NCBI GenBank assembly: GCA_023246555.1 | Contig: JAHFIC010000030.1 | Location: 1-9,889, forward strand | DNA length: 9,889 bases | Direction: 5' to 3' | DNA from: Candidatus Magasanikiibacteriota bacterium | GTDB lineage: Bacteria; Patescibacteriota; Patescibacteriia; Magasanikbacterales; UBA922 | Part shown: piece after piece, positions 1-6,716 of the stretch | How the letters are laid out: each line of letters starts with the position of its first letter | Numbering within the stretch: the stretch's first letter is position 1 | The notes under the pieces: generated by a model | The model's database searches: none | What the model was told of the DNA's origin: nothing | What the model saw: only the letters and a program-made list of their open reading frames with translations | Program-made: the position numbers and the translations under genes

Positions 1-1
1 G

Positions 2-817
2 GTAATCGTATACACGGTGACGCGGAAGGAGAACACAAACAGTGTTCGGGCTGTTTTTCTTGATATTGGTCAAGGCGATGCGTCGTATGTTGCATTCGAG
101 AATGGCGAAGATATGCTGGTCGATTGCAGTAAAGACCGCCGTGTCCTTTCTGCTTTGGGGCGGCACATGCGATTTTTTGATCGAACGATTGATTATCTGG
201 TTGTCACCCATCCCGACCGCGACCATTACGGCGGGTGCGTGGATGTGCTGAAGCGTTTTTATGTGAAACATATTTTGTATAACGGCGGAAAGAAAGAATA
301 TGACGAGTACTGGCAAACATTCTGGCAAGCGCTTCAAGCCGAGCATGCCGAGTATACGGAAATCGCAAAAGAAGAAACGTGGCAGATCGGTTCGAGCACG
401 CTTCATTTTTTGTATCCCGACCGACCGGAAAAGGAAATTTCGGGAGATGTGGAAACAAACAATAAATCCATTGTTTTTGTTTTACGCTTTGGCAATTCGT
501 CAATAGTATTTACCGGCGACGCGGAAAAAGAATTGGAGGAGTATTTGATACAGAAGTATGGCAATGAATTGGAGGCTGATATTTTGAAAGTCGGGCATCA
601 TGGAAGCCCAAGCTCTTCCGAAGAGCCGTTCCTTCGCATGGTGAGTCCACAGTATGCTACTATTTCTGTAGGGAAAGAGAACACGTACGGGCACCCCTCG
701 CTTCGGGTGATTCGGCGGTTGGAACGAGTGGGAGCGAAGGTCTGGCGGACTGATCTTGATCGAGATATTTTTGCGGTTCTGAATGGAAGCACAGTGGATA
801 TTCAGGTAAAAAAATAG
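2..817 (+). CDS. ComEC-like metallo-beta-lactamase-fold hydrolase, 5'-truncated by window edge
   Basis: This is a soluble metallo-hydrolase domain of the type found at the C-terminus of ComEC, the DNA-uptake channel protein. Counting from the GTG at 17, it opens with the family's VFLDIGQGDAS strand (residues 13-23). The metal-binding signature THPDRDHYGG sits at 64-73 (H65, D69, H70), and later come FTGDAE, a VGHHGS histidine pair and a final YGHPS loop, all expected for this family. The frame stays open to the window edge (V-I-V-Y-T before the GTG), and stand-alone versions usually carry a hydrophobic N-terminal segment. I therefore think the true start and a membrane anchor lie upstream, and that GTG 17 is only an internal valine. 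It stands alone, without comEA or the ComEC channel domain visible here. A role in processing incoming DNA, or a general nuclease/phosphodiesterase role, is possible; the substrate cannot be read from sequence. Confidence 0.85.
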   Translation, partial: VIVYTVTRKENTNSVRAVFLDIGQGDASYVAFENGEDMLVDCSKDRRVLSALGRHMRFFDRTIDYLVVTHPDRDHYGGCVDVLKRFYVKHILYNGGKKEYDEYWQTFWQALQAEHAEYTEIAKEETWQIGSSTLHFLYPDRPEKEISGDVETNNKSIVFVLRFGNSSIVFTGDAEKELEEYLIQKYGNELEADILKVGHHGSPSSSEEPFLRMVSPQYATISVGKENTYGHPSLRVIRRLERVGAKVWRTDLDRDIFAVLNGSTVDIQVKK

Positions 818-821
818 TGGG

Positions 822-844
822 CCGGCTGTTCGTTCGACAGCCGG
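822..844 (+). terminator. GC-rich hairpin after the metallo-hydrolase gene, probable terminator
   Basis: A perfect 8-bp stem, CCGGCTGT (822-829) with ACAGCCGG (837-844), closes a 7-nt loop. It starts 4 nt after the TAG stop at 815-817. No T-run follows it on the plus strand, so it is not a canonical intrinsic terminator. On the minus strand a T-rich stretch follows within the gene end. Position and stem strength suggest it ends or stabilises the upstream transcript before the promoter at 876-904. Confidence 0.5.
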
Positions 845-875
845 AGTGCAATATGTATCTGACTAATGTAGCGGC

Positions 876-904
876 TTGATTCGGCGAACTTACCAGGATA
901 TACT
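876..904 (+). promoter_or_regulatory. Sigma70-type promoter for the holin-like gene and downstream group
   Basis: TTGATT (876-881) and TATACT (899-904) are separated by exactly 17 bp, matching the -35/-10 consensus at 4/6 and 5/6 positions. The expected start of transcription is near 911, so the message would begin only about 5 nt before the ATG at 916. No Shine-Dalgarno sequence precedes that ATG. This fits a near-leaderless transcript. Confidence 0.6.
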
Positions 905-915
905 ACTTCCATAAT

Positions 916-1251
916 ATGATGCTTATTCTTCGCTGGCTTATCAATGCAATCGTGCTTTTGGGAATCGCGTATTATGTCCCGGGCATCTCGGTGAATGGTT
1001 TTTATACAGCACTTATTACGGCGCTCATTCTCGGCCTTATCAATGCCGTTATTCGACCGATTATTATTTTTTTCACCCTGCCGTTCAATATCCTCACCCT
1101 TGGCCTCCTCACATTTATCATTAACGCACTCCTTTTTTGGTTCGCCGCGTTTATCGTTAAAGGTTTTGATGTGGCCGGTTTTTGGCCAGCATTTTTGGGG
1201 GCGCTTGTTATGAGCATTGTGAGTTGGATAATGGGGTGGTCGACGAAATAA
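916..1251 (+). CDS. YvlD/phage-holin-4-like small integral membrane protein (PF04020 type)
   Basis: This 111-residue protein is almost wholly hydrophobic, with about four membrane segments (roughly 3-21, 30-53, 60-81 and 89-108). The signature runs from N43-x-x-x-R47-P48 through TLPFNILTLG (54-63) to the I-N at 69-70. That pattern is typical of the PF04020 family (YvlD; 'phage holin family 4'), which is widespread in bacterial chromosomes. Despite the name, nothing phage-like is nearby, so lysis activity is not implied and the role is unknown. Two adjacent ATG codons (916, 919) could start it. There is no Shine-Dalgarno, but a promoter -10 box ends 11 nt upstream. It is the first gene of a plus-strand series ending with rarA. 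Confidence 0.85.
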   Translation: MMLILRWLINAIVLLGIAYYVPGISVNGFYTALITALILGLINAVIRPIIIFFTLPFNILTLGLLTFIINALLFWFAAFIVKGFDVAGFWPAFLGALVMSIVSWIMGWSTK

Positions 1252-1258
1252 CCTTTAT

Positions 1259-1435
1259 ATGAAAAACTATTCATCCAATCGCGCGCAAAAAGGTAAAACC
1301 GCATTCCGCACGCCAAGCGGTTGGCTTGCAGGCAGGCCAGAAAAAATCAAACGCATGCCGACATCAAAAAAAGGAAGGATGTCGCATGGATTCAATACCA
1401 CGAATTCTTCGCATTTTGGAGGTAGAGGCAAGTGA
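1259..1435 (+). CDS. Small basic hypothetical protein, 58 aa
   Basis: An ORF of 59 codons fills most of the gap between the holin-like gene and UMP kinase. It starts at ATG 1259, 7 nt after the previous stop, and ends at TGA 1433-1435. The product is strongly basic (many Lys/Arg, almost no acidic residues), has no membrane segment, and ends in a glycine-rich HFGGRGK. Its middle (TPSGWLAGRPEK) is encoded by two overlapping inverted repeats, so that part may be an inserted palindrome rather than original coding sequence. I see no Shine-Dalgarno before 1259; ATG 1379 is an alternative start. I recognise no family. It could be a nucleic-acid-binding peptide, or the region could be an untranslated leader that is open by chance. 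Confidence 0.4.
   Translation: MKNYSSNRAQKGKTAFRTPSGWLAGRPEKIKRMPTSKKGRMSHGFNTTNSSHFGGRGK
1312..1339. repeat. Two overlapping short palindromes (hairpin plus GC-rich imperfect palindrome)
   Basis: GCCAA (1312-1316) pairs with TTGGC (1321-1325) across a GCGG loop. Overlapping it, TGGC(T)TGC at 1322-1329 pairs with GCA(G)GCCA at 1332-1339 with one G-T wobble. Short GC-rich palindromes of this general type are, as I recall, dispersed in many Parcubacteria genomes, sometimes inside genes. No second copy is visible in this window. Confidence 0.45.
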
Positions 1436-1436
1436 T

Positions 1437-1441
1437 GAAGG
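1437..1441 (+). promoter_or_regulatory. Ribosome binding site fixing the UMP kinase start
   Basis: GAAGG lies 9 nt before ATG 1451, supporting that start. A stronger GGAGG at 1418-1422 is too far from 1451 (28 nt) to serve it directly. GGAGG is well placed instead for GTG 1432 or ATG 1435, which open a short out-of-frame ORF overlapping the kinase start. Confidence 0.5.
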
Positions 1442-1450
1442 CGTACGTGT

Positions 1451-2143
1451 ATGGGCAATCAGTACAAAATTATTTCCGTTGGTGGTTCGATTATCATTCC
1501 AAAAGAAGGGTTTGATATTGAATTTTTGAAGAATTTTAGAAATCTTATTTTAAAACATGCAGAAAACGGCAAGCGATTCATTTTGATCATCGGCGGCGGC
1601 GCTACTTGTCGACAGTATCAGGAAGCGGCGAGAAATGTTCGCGAATTGACTCCCGAGGAATTAGACTGGATCGGTATTTCTACGACCATCATGAATGCGT
1701 CTTTTGTTCGAATGCTTTTTGGCGATGCGGCGCATTCGGAGGTCATTACAAATCCCACAAAAAAAATACGAACGAAAAAATCTATTCTTATCGCAAGCGG
1801 ATGGAAGCCCGGTTGCTCGACCGACATGGACGCCGTGCTTCTGGCCAAGCAATTTAAAGCAAAAGAAATTCTCAATTTATCGAATATTGATCAGGTGTAT
1901 ACGAGCGATCCCAAACTCGACAGCAACGCAAAACCGATTACCGAGATGCCCTGGACGCAATTTCGCAAAGAAATTGTTGGTGATGCGTGGAGTCCGGGAA
2001 AAAATGCTCCATTTGATCCGGTTGCGAGTAAGCTTGCAGAAAAATTAAAACTCACCGTGGCGATCCTCAAAGGCACTGATTTAAAACAAGTCGAGAACGC
2101 GATTTTGGGACAGCCATTCTTCGGAACAACGATTCATCCCTAG
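1451..2143 (+). CDS. pyrH: UMP kinase, archaeal-type amino-acid-kinase fold
   Basis: The enzyme phosphorylates UMP to UDP with ATP, the step from pyrimidine synthesis or salvage to UTP and CTP. The 230 residues follow the amino-acid-kinase fold. The N-terminal phosphate-binding strand is ISVGGSIIIP (8-17), the glycine loop GGGATCRQY (48-56) contains R54, and SGWKPGCSTDMDAVLLA (116-132) is the substrate region. The nucleotide loop NIDQVYTSDPK (145-155) and an FDPVASK segment near the end complete it. The short length and the PGxSTD-type motif resemble the archaeal/spirochaete uridylate kinases (TIGR02076 type) more than the usual hexameric bacterial PyrH of about 240 aa. Start ATG 1451 has GAAGG upstream. 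The stop lies 3 nt before rarA, so the two are probably co-transcribed. Kinase identity is firm; UMP specificity is inferred from motifs. Confidence 0.85.
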   Translation: MGNQYKIISVGGSIIIPKEGFDIEFLKNFRNLILKHAENGKRFILIIGGGATCRQYQEAARNVRELTPEELDWIGISTTIMNASFVRMLFGDAAHSEVITNPTKKIRTKKSILIASGWKPGCSTDMDAVLLAKQFKAKEILNLSNIDQVYTSDPKLDSNAKPITEMPWTQFRKEIVGDAWSPGKNAPFDPVASKLAEKLKLTVAILKGTDLKQVENAILGQPFFGTTIHP

Positions 2144-2146
2144 GGT

Positions 2147-3346
2147 ATGTCTGCACCGCTTGCCGATCGCATGCGGCCGCGAGATTTTGACGAATTTTTC
2201 GGTCAAGAAGATATTGTCGGTCAGGGGAAATTACTTCGGAGACTCATCGAAAACGATGAGCTTTCCTCGTTGATTTTTTGGGGGCCGCCGGGAGTGGGGA
2301 AGACGACGCTGGCTCATATCATCGCCGAAAAAACCGGCGCTCGCTTTGTGGAACTCTCCGCAGTCGCGAGCGGAAAAGCGGACCTGCAAAAGATTCTCGG
2401 CGACGCAGAAGGACGGACAATCCTCTTTATCGACGAGATTCACCGCTGGAACAAAGCGCAACAGGATGCGCTTCTGCCGCACGTCGAGAAAGGGAAGATT
2501 ACCTTGATCGGTGCCACCACCGAAAATCCCTCGTTTGAAATTATCGGCGCCCTCTTGTCCCGAAGCCGGGTGTTTGTGCTCAAAAGGTTATCTTTTCAGG
2601 ATATCATTCGCATCATTGATCGAACACTGGCCGATCAGGAGCGGGGATTCGGCATCCTGGAGATGAATATGCCAGATGATGCAAAACAGCTGCTTGCAGA
2701 ACTTTCGGAAGGCGATGCGCGCGTGGCGCTGAACGCGCTTGAGCTCGCAGTGAAAGGACAGAAAGGGAAGAAACAGATCCTTCTCGATACCGCGGGCGTC
2801 AAAGAGGCACTGCAGAAAGCTCATCTCGTTTTTGATAAACGAGGTGAGGAATTTTACAATGTCATTTCTGCGCTCCACAAATCCATGCGCGGGAGTGATC
2901 CCGATGCGTCGCTCTATTGGCTTGCACGCATGCTGGAAAGCGGCTGTGATCCGCTGTATGTCGCTCGCCGTGTTGTGCGATTTGCGAGCGAAGATGTCGG
3001 TATGGCAAATTCTGAAGCACTGGTTCAGGCCGTCGCGGCATATCACGCTTGCCATTTTCTCGGGATGCCGGAGTGTGCGGTGCATTTGGCGCAAGCCGTG
3101 GTCTATTGCGCAAAATCAAAAAAATCCAATCTGCTCTATACGGCGTACGACAAAGCGGCCGAGGACGCCAAAAATACCTCGCACCTTGGCGTTCCGCTCC
3201 ACATCCGAAACGCCCCGACAAAACTCATGAAAGAGCTGGGGTATGGGAAGGGGTATCAATATAATCCGGACTACGACCAGCCGGTTCAACAAGAATATTT
3301 CCCAGAGGAATTAAAAGGAAGGAAGTACCTCTCGCCTCTACTTTGA
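2147..3346 (+). CDS. rarA: Replication-associated recombination protein A (AAA+ ATPase)
   Basis: RarA (MgsA/WRNIP1 family) is a clamp-loader-like AAA+ ATPase that acts at stalled replication forks and single-stranded DNA gaps. The 399-aa protein begins with the family's ADRMRPRDFDEFFGQ leader. Walker A GPPGVGKTT is at 46-54, Walker B ILFIDEIHR at 92-100, sensor-1 GATTENPS at 122-129, and arginine fingers lie in LLSRSR (136-141). Sensor-2 GDARVALNALE surrounds R192. The C-terminal half carries the tetramerisation region (HKSMRGSDPDAS, then YVARRVVRFASEDVGMAN), and a GYGKGYQYNPDY motif sits near the end. Length and motif order are normal. ATG 2147 follows the pyrH stop by 3 nt with only a weak TAGGG before it, which suggests coupling. 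Its last 9 nt overlap the end of the convergent minus-strand gene, and no terminator is visible. Confidence 0.95.
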   Translation: MSAPLADRMRPRDFDEFFGQEDIVGQGKLLRRLIENDELSSLIFWGPPGVGKTTLAHIIAEKTGARFVELSAVASGKADLQKILGDAEGRTILFIDEIHRWNKAQQDALLPHVEKGKITLIGATTENPSFEIIGALLSRSRVFVLKRLSFQDIIRIIDRTLADQERGFGILEMNMPDDAKQLLAELSEGDARVALNALELAVKGQKGKKQILLDTAGVKEALQKAHLVFDKRGEEFYNVISALHKSMRGSDPDASLYWLARMLESGCDPLYVARRVVRFASEDVGMANSEALVQAVAAYHACHFLGMPECAVHLAQAVVYCAKSKKSNLLYTAYDKAAEDAKNTSHLGVPLHIRNAPTKLMKELGYGKGYQYNPDYDQPVQQEYFPEELKGRKYLSPLL

Positions 3347-3601
3347 GAAAAACAGCGTATTGATGAGAGCGACAACGCCGATCATCGCCCAGATAATATT
3401 CAAGACCTCTGGCTGATAGGCATGCCTTTTTATCGAAATGATCACGATTCCGATCGCGCCGGCGATATTTAAAATCTGATACAAAATCCCGGTCGAAGCA
3501 ATAATATCAAAACTGGCAAGCGCGTAAGCGAGCAGGATCACAACAACCCCGAACCAGCCGATAAACTCTTCTCCGGTGCTTGGGCGGCGGAAGATACGCA
3601 T
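3338..3601 (-). CDS. CBU_0592-like three-helix membrane protein
   Basis: This 87-aa integral membrane protein has three predicted helices (about 14-30, 38-57 and 66-84). The pattern IGWFGVVVILLAYALAS, then YQILNIAGAIG (41-51) and LNIIWAMIG (67-75), matches the small CBU_0592-type family of unknown function. I chose ATG 3601, which is 4 nt after the DUF1003 stop. The frame could extend to a TTG at 3637 (99 aa), but that would overlap DUF1003 by 32 nt for a weak start and add only a basic tail. It is the last gene of the glyA operon. Its stop lies inside the final codons of convergent rarA. Function unknown. Confidence 0.75.
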   Translation of the reverse strand: MRIFRRPSTGEEFIGWFGVVVILLAYALASFDIIASTGILYQILNIAGAIGIVIISIKRHAYQPEVLNIIWAMIGVVALINTLFFSK

Positions 3602-3605
3602 ATAT

Positions 3606-4136
3606 TTAGAGAATTTGATCCTCAAGGATTTTTTCAATTTTTGTCGTGTTGAGTTTTTTTAGCATTTCCTGCAACTCTTTATCGTGTTCTACGTTGATAC
3701 CCTGTTTCTTCAAAAGCATCACCATGAGGTGAAGGATTTTTGTCAGCTCTTGTTCGGTAATAATATCGACCTGCAAGTCCACCTCTTCCCGGAGCGCATC
3801 AATTCTGGCGCTGCGGTTTTGGGATAAAAGAACAAAAATAGACAGAAAAATTGCTTCCAGTGACACGATCATGGTCAAAAGTCCAAACGGAAACGGATCA
3901 AATGGTTGGATCCACGGAATCAGTCCGAGATTGATCATCATCCATATCACGAACCACAGCAAATTGATTTCCAAAAACATGATGCTCCCGAAAGCTTCGG
4001 TCACAGTATCCGCGATTCGCTCCGCCCAAGAGCGCTCGGCATCGTGTTTCGCTTTGACGCTATGCACCATGCGTGCTGTAGGATTGGAAATGTGATGGCG
4101 TGCTTTCTTGCCAGATTGCTTTGTCATAGAGATCAT
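3606..4136 (-). CDS. DUF1003 family membrane protein
   Basis: This 176-aa protein has a basic cytoplasmic N-terminus (1-35). Two membrane helices follow (about 51-73 and 84-104), joined by the typical DPFPFGLLT loop (80-88). The family hallmark EAIFLSIFVLLSQNR spans 94-108. After that comes a charged, probably coiled-coil tail with heptad-like leucines. These features match DUF1003 (PF06210), whose function is not established; a link to ion transport or envelope proteins is sometimes suggested. ATG 4136 is one nucleotide after the transporter stop (TAA-A-ATG), implying translational coupling; ATG 4127 is a second possibility. Fourth gene of the operon. Confidence 0.9.
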   Translation of the reverse strand: MISMTKQSGKKARHHISNPTARMVHSVKAKHDAERSWAERIADTVTEAFGSIMFLEINLLWFVIWMMINLGLIPWIQPFDPFPFGLLTMIVSLEAIFLSIFVLLSQNRSARIDALREEVDLQVDIITEQELTKILHLMVMLLKKQGINVEHDKELQEMLKKLNTTKIEKILEDQIL

Positions 4137-4137
4137 T

Positions 4138-5058
4138 TTAGTGGGTAGATTTGAAATTTTGTACGATTGCCTTAAATGGAATCATCCCTATACTCCAAGG
4201 GAATACGGACAAGATAACAGGAATAAGAATTTTCGGATCAGGAAAAAATTTTCCAGCAAGATAAATCGCCAACGTAAAATTCATATAGGTGAGGCATACG
4301 GTCGTTGCAAGACGGTCTTTTTTTGCCAAGTGCGGGATGCCAAAGTATCCTGCGAGATGAAGCAATGTGAAAAAGACAAAGAGAATCGCAAGCGCAGGGA
4401 GAAATACCGCAAGGTTTTGTGTCATGCGCGGAGCTTCACGCGCGACAACGCCCATAATAAGACAGCCTAGGAGAGCGATGGAGATCGGTTTGAACGTCCA
4501 AAAGGACGCTTTGATTTTTTCATGAAACAGGCGACGGGCGATTTGCGCGAGCGCAAACGGGACGATGATAACCATAAGGAGTGAAAGAAACATCTGCGCG
4601 GTCGGGACTGCGACGGACGCCCCCGCGAGGAGTCGAATCATGACGGGAACAGTGAACGGCGCCAAGAGAGATGTCGTGGTGGTGAGCACCAGCGCCAAAC
4701 CGACCGATCCACCGATAAGTTCCGTGAAAAGGACCGAGGTCATGCCGGCGGGCATTGTGGCAAGAATAAGAAGTGGCATGGCGTAGCTCGGAACAAGGAT
4801 TTTTGCGAGGAAATAGACGGCGATAGGAAAAAGAATAAGCATGTACAGGTTGACGAGGAGTACAGATCGGAGATTTTTTGTTTCATTTTTTACATCGCGG
4901 ATATTCAGTTTGAGCGAGGAGAGAAAGAAAATTAACTGGAGGAACGGTGTGGTGTACGGCGTGAAAATGCCGCCGGTTTCGGGGAGTGTGAGCCCGATAA
5001 AAAGGGAGATGACGAGAATCGTTGTGTAAGATTCAAGAAGTTTGCGGAGAATATTCAT
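4138..5058 (-). CDS. Bile acid:sodium symporter (SBF/BASS) family transporter
   Basis: This 306-aa polytopic membrane protein has about nine to ten hydrophobic helices. It shows the SBF (PF01758) pattern: an N-terminal helix ending in a LTLP turn (23-26), an FFLSSLKLN segment (44-52), and the core motif MPAGMTSVLFTELIGGSVGLALVLTT(..)LLAPFTVP at about 102-138. In this family the core motif forms part of the sodium/substrate crossing region. Members carry bile acids, ketopantoate, other organic anions, or arsenite in the related Acr3 family, so the substrate here is unknown. I chose ATG 5058 because the product then begins right before helix 1, as in relatives, with a 26-nt overlap with tsaE. 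ATG 5088 and 5076 and TTG 5094 are alternatives, and none has a Shine-Dalgarno. Third gene of the glyA operon, just upstream of the DUF1003 gene. Confidence 0.85.
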   Translation of the reverse strand: MNILRKLLESYTTILVISLFIGLTLPETGGIFTPYTTPFLQLIFFLSSLKLNIRDVKNETKNLRSVLLVNLYMLILFPIAVYFLAKILVPSYAMPLLILATMPAGMTSVLFTELIGGSVGLALVLTTTTSLLAPFTVPVMIRLLAGASVAVPTAQMFLSLLMVIIVPFALAQIARRLFHEKIKASFWTFKPISIALLGCLIMGVVAREAPRMTQNLAVFLPALAILFVFFTLLHLAGYFGIPHLAKKDRLATTVCLTYMNFTLAIYLAGKFFPDPKILIPVILSVFPWSIGMIPFKAIVQNFKSTH

Positions 5059-5467
5059 AACGAATGCGGCGCTCATGTTCGGATACATGATCAAGTGCCA
5101 CGTCTATACTATCATGACCTGCCAAAAGCGTGGAAATTTTTTCGGGCCACTCAATGATGCAAACCGTGTCCGCGGCGCCGATAAAATCTTCAGCGCCAAT
5201 GGCAGTCAGTTCTTTTTCATCCTTGAGACGATAGGTATCAATATGCACCACCTGATACTTGCCGCCCTGGTAGACATTGAGTAGTGTAAAAGTGGGGCTG
5301 GTGATATCCTGCATCACACCCAATCCCGCGGCAATACCCTTCGTGAGCGTCGTTTTTCCAGCACCTAAATCACCGTGAAGCGCGACAATATCGCCACCCT
5401 TCAAATTTGCCGCAATATTTTTCCCGATACGGTTCATTTCTTTTTCTGAACGTACGACCTTTTCCAT
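5033..5467 (-). CDS. tsaE: tRNA t6A37 biosynthesis ATPase TsaE
   Basis: TsaE is the small ATPase that works with TsaB and TsaD to place threonylcarbamoyl on A37 of ANN-decoding tRNAs. The 144-aa product is of normal size. Walker A GDLGAGKTT is at 32-40, followed by SPTFTLLNVY (57-66), HIDTYRL (75-81) and the family's IIEWPEK (104-110). The frame can be extended to 5548, but that would lie inside glyA. ATG 5467 starts the recognisable MEKVVRSEKE sequence and sits one nucleotide after the glyA stop (TAG-T-ATG), so I take it as the real start. Its end overlaps the transporter start by up to 26 nt. TsaB and TsaD are not in the window. Confidence 0.95.
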   Translation of the reverse strand: MEKVVRSEKEMNRIGKNIAANLKGGDIVALHGDLGAGKTTLTKGIAAGLGVMQDITSPTFTLLNVYQGGKYQVVHIDTYRLKDEKELTAIGAEDFIGAADTVCIIEWPEKISTLLAGHDSIDVALDHVSEHERRIRYEYSPQTS

Positions 5468-5468
5468 A

Positions 5469-6716
5469 CTAAACCAACTCCGGGTACAGCGGAAATTTTT
5501 TCGTGAGCTCGGATACCTGCATGCGGACATCGGCGAGGACGGCATCATTGTCGTGATTGCGGATCACTGTATCCATGAACTCACCAATCATCTCCATCTC
5601 GGCTTCTTTCATCCCGCGTGTTGTAAGTGCTGGTGTGCCAAGTCGGATGCCGGACGGATCCATCGGGGAGCGGGGATCATCGGGGATCATATTTTTGTTG
5701 ACGGTAATACCGGCTTTGTCCAAAGCAATCTGCGCTTCTTTGCCCGAAACGCCTTTTGGCGTTACATCAACGAGGAGCAAATGGTTGTCCGTGCCGCCAA
5801 ACATGATCCGATAGTCGTATGCTTTAAATTTTTTCTCGAGCACTTTTGCATTCAATTTAATTTGTTTTGCGTATTCTTTAAATTCCGGTTCCAACGCTTC
5901 TTTGAAGGCAATGGCTTTTGCGGCGATGTTGTTTTCATGCGGTCCACCCTGGAGGCCGGGAAACACCGCCTTATCAATCTGTTTCGCAAATTTTTGTTTA
6001 CACAAGATCATGCCGCCGCGCGGGCCACGCAACGTCTTGTGCGTCGTCGTTGTTACCACATCGAATATCGGTACTGGATTATTCATTTGCCCGCCGGCAA
6101 TGAGCCCGGCGATATGCGCCATGTCCATCATGGTTAAGGCGTTCACTTCGTCCGCGATTTGCTTGACGCGCACATAATCAATCTCGCGCGAATACGCGCT
6201 GTACCCCATGAGAATCATTTTTGGTTTGTGCTCCAATGCCATCTGTCGGAGATTGTCGTAGTCAATGTTGCCGGCCACGTCGGTTTTGTAGCGGATAAAA
6301 TTGAATACTTTGGCCATGTAGGTGACGGGGTGGCCATGGGTCAGGTGCCCGCCATGCGACAGATCCATCCCGAGAATCGTGTCGCCGGGTTCAAGCAGAC
6401 CAAAATAGACGGCGATATTTGCCGGTGCGCCCGAGAGCGGTTGGACATTTACGTGTTCCGCACCGAAGAGTTGCTTTGCACGGTCAATCGCAAGCGTCTC
6501 CACGACGTCCACGTTCTCACAGCCGCCATAATAGCGCTTCCCCGGATACCCTTCGGAGTATTTGTTTGTCAGCACAGAGCCGAGCGCTTCAAGAACCGCC
6601 AAGGAAACGAAATTTTCCGACGGAATCATTTCGAGGCCGGATTCTTGGCGAATAATTTCGTGGCGGATTGCTGCTTGGATTTCGGGATCAAAATCAGCCA
6701 GTTTTTTCTTATTCAT
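5469..6716 (-). CDS. glyA: Serine hydroxymethyltransferase
   Basis: GlyA is a PLP enzyme that converts serine and tetrahydrofolate to glycine and methylene-tetrahydrofolate, supplying one-carbon units. The 415 residues show all hallmarks: IPSENFVS (31-38), NKYSEGYPGKRYYGG (51-65), QPLSGAPAN (92-100) and DLSHGGHLTHG (118-128). The PLP-pyridine aspartate with its neighbour histidine is in DMAHIAGL (198-205). The Schiff-base lysine is K227 within TTTTHKTLRGPRGG (222-235). Length is normal and nothing is missing. I start it at ATG 6716; a TTG two codons upstream (6722) is weaker. There is no Shine-Dalgarno. It is the promoter-proximal gene of a five-gene minus-strand operon, with a candidate promoter at 6792-6820. 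Confidence 0.97.
   Translation of the reverse strand: MNKKKLADFDPEIQAAIRHEIIRQESGLEMIPSENFVSLAVLEALGSVLTNKYSEGYPGKRYYGGCENVDVVETLAIDRAKQLFGAEHVNVQPLSGAPANIAVYFGLLEPGDTILGMDLSHGGHLTHGHPVTYMAKVFNFIRYKTDVAGNIDYDNLRQMALEHKPKMILMGYSAYSREIDYVRVKQIADEVNALTMMDMAHIAGLIAGGQMNNPVPIFDVVTTTTHKTLRGPRGGMILCKQKFAKQIDKAVFPGLQGGPHENNIAAKAIAFKEALEPEFKEYAKQIKLNAKVLEKKFKAYDYRIMFGGTDNHLLLVDVTPKGVSGKEAQIALDKAGITVNKNMIPDDPRSPMDPSGIRLGTPALTTRGMKEAEMEMIGEFMDTVIRNHDNDAVLADVRMQVSELTKKFPLYPELV

Noticed and set aside
916..1251. Prophage remnant, because of the 'holin' family name
   Set aside because: PF04020 proteins are common chromosomal membrane proteins, and no other phage gene is nearby.
2588..3221. Minus-strand open frames (168 and 119 codons) opposite rarA
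   Set aside because: Antisense to conserved RarA sequence, with no recognisable protein features.
3602..3637. TTG start giving a 99-aa version of the CBU_0592-like protein
   Set aside because: It requires a 32-nt overlap with DUF1003 and a weak start codon, while ATG 3601 sits 4 nt after the previous stop.
5468..5548. N-terminal extension of TsaE (27 residues)
   Set aside because: It lies within glyA, and its sequence is unlike TsaE; ATG 5467 directly after the glyA stop is the natural start.
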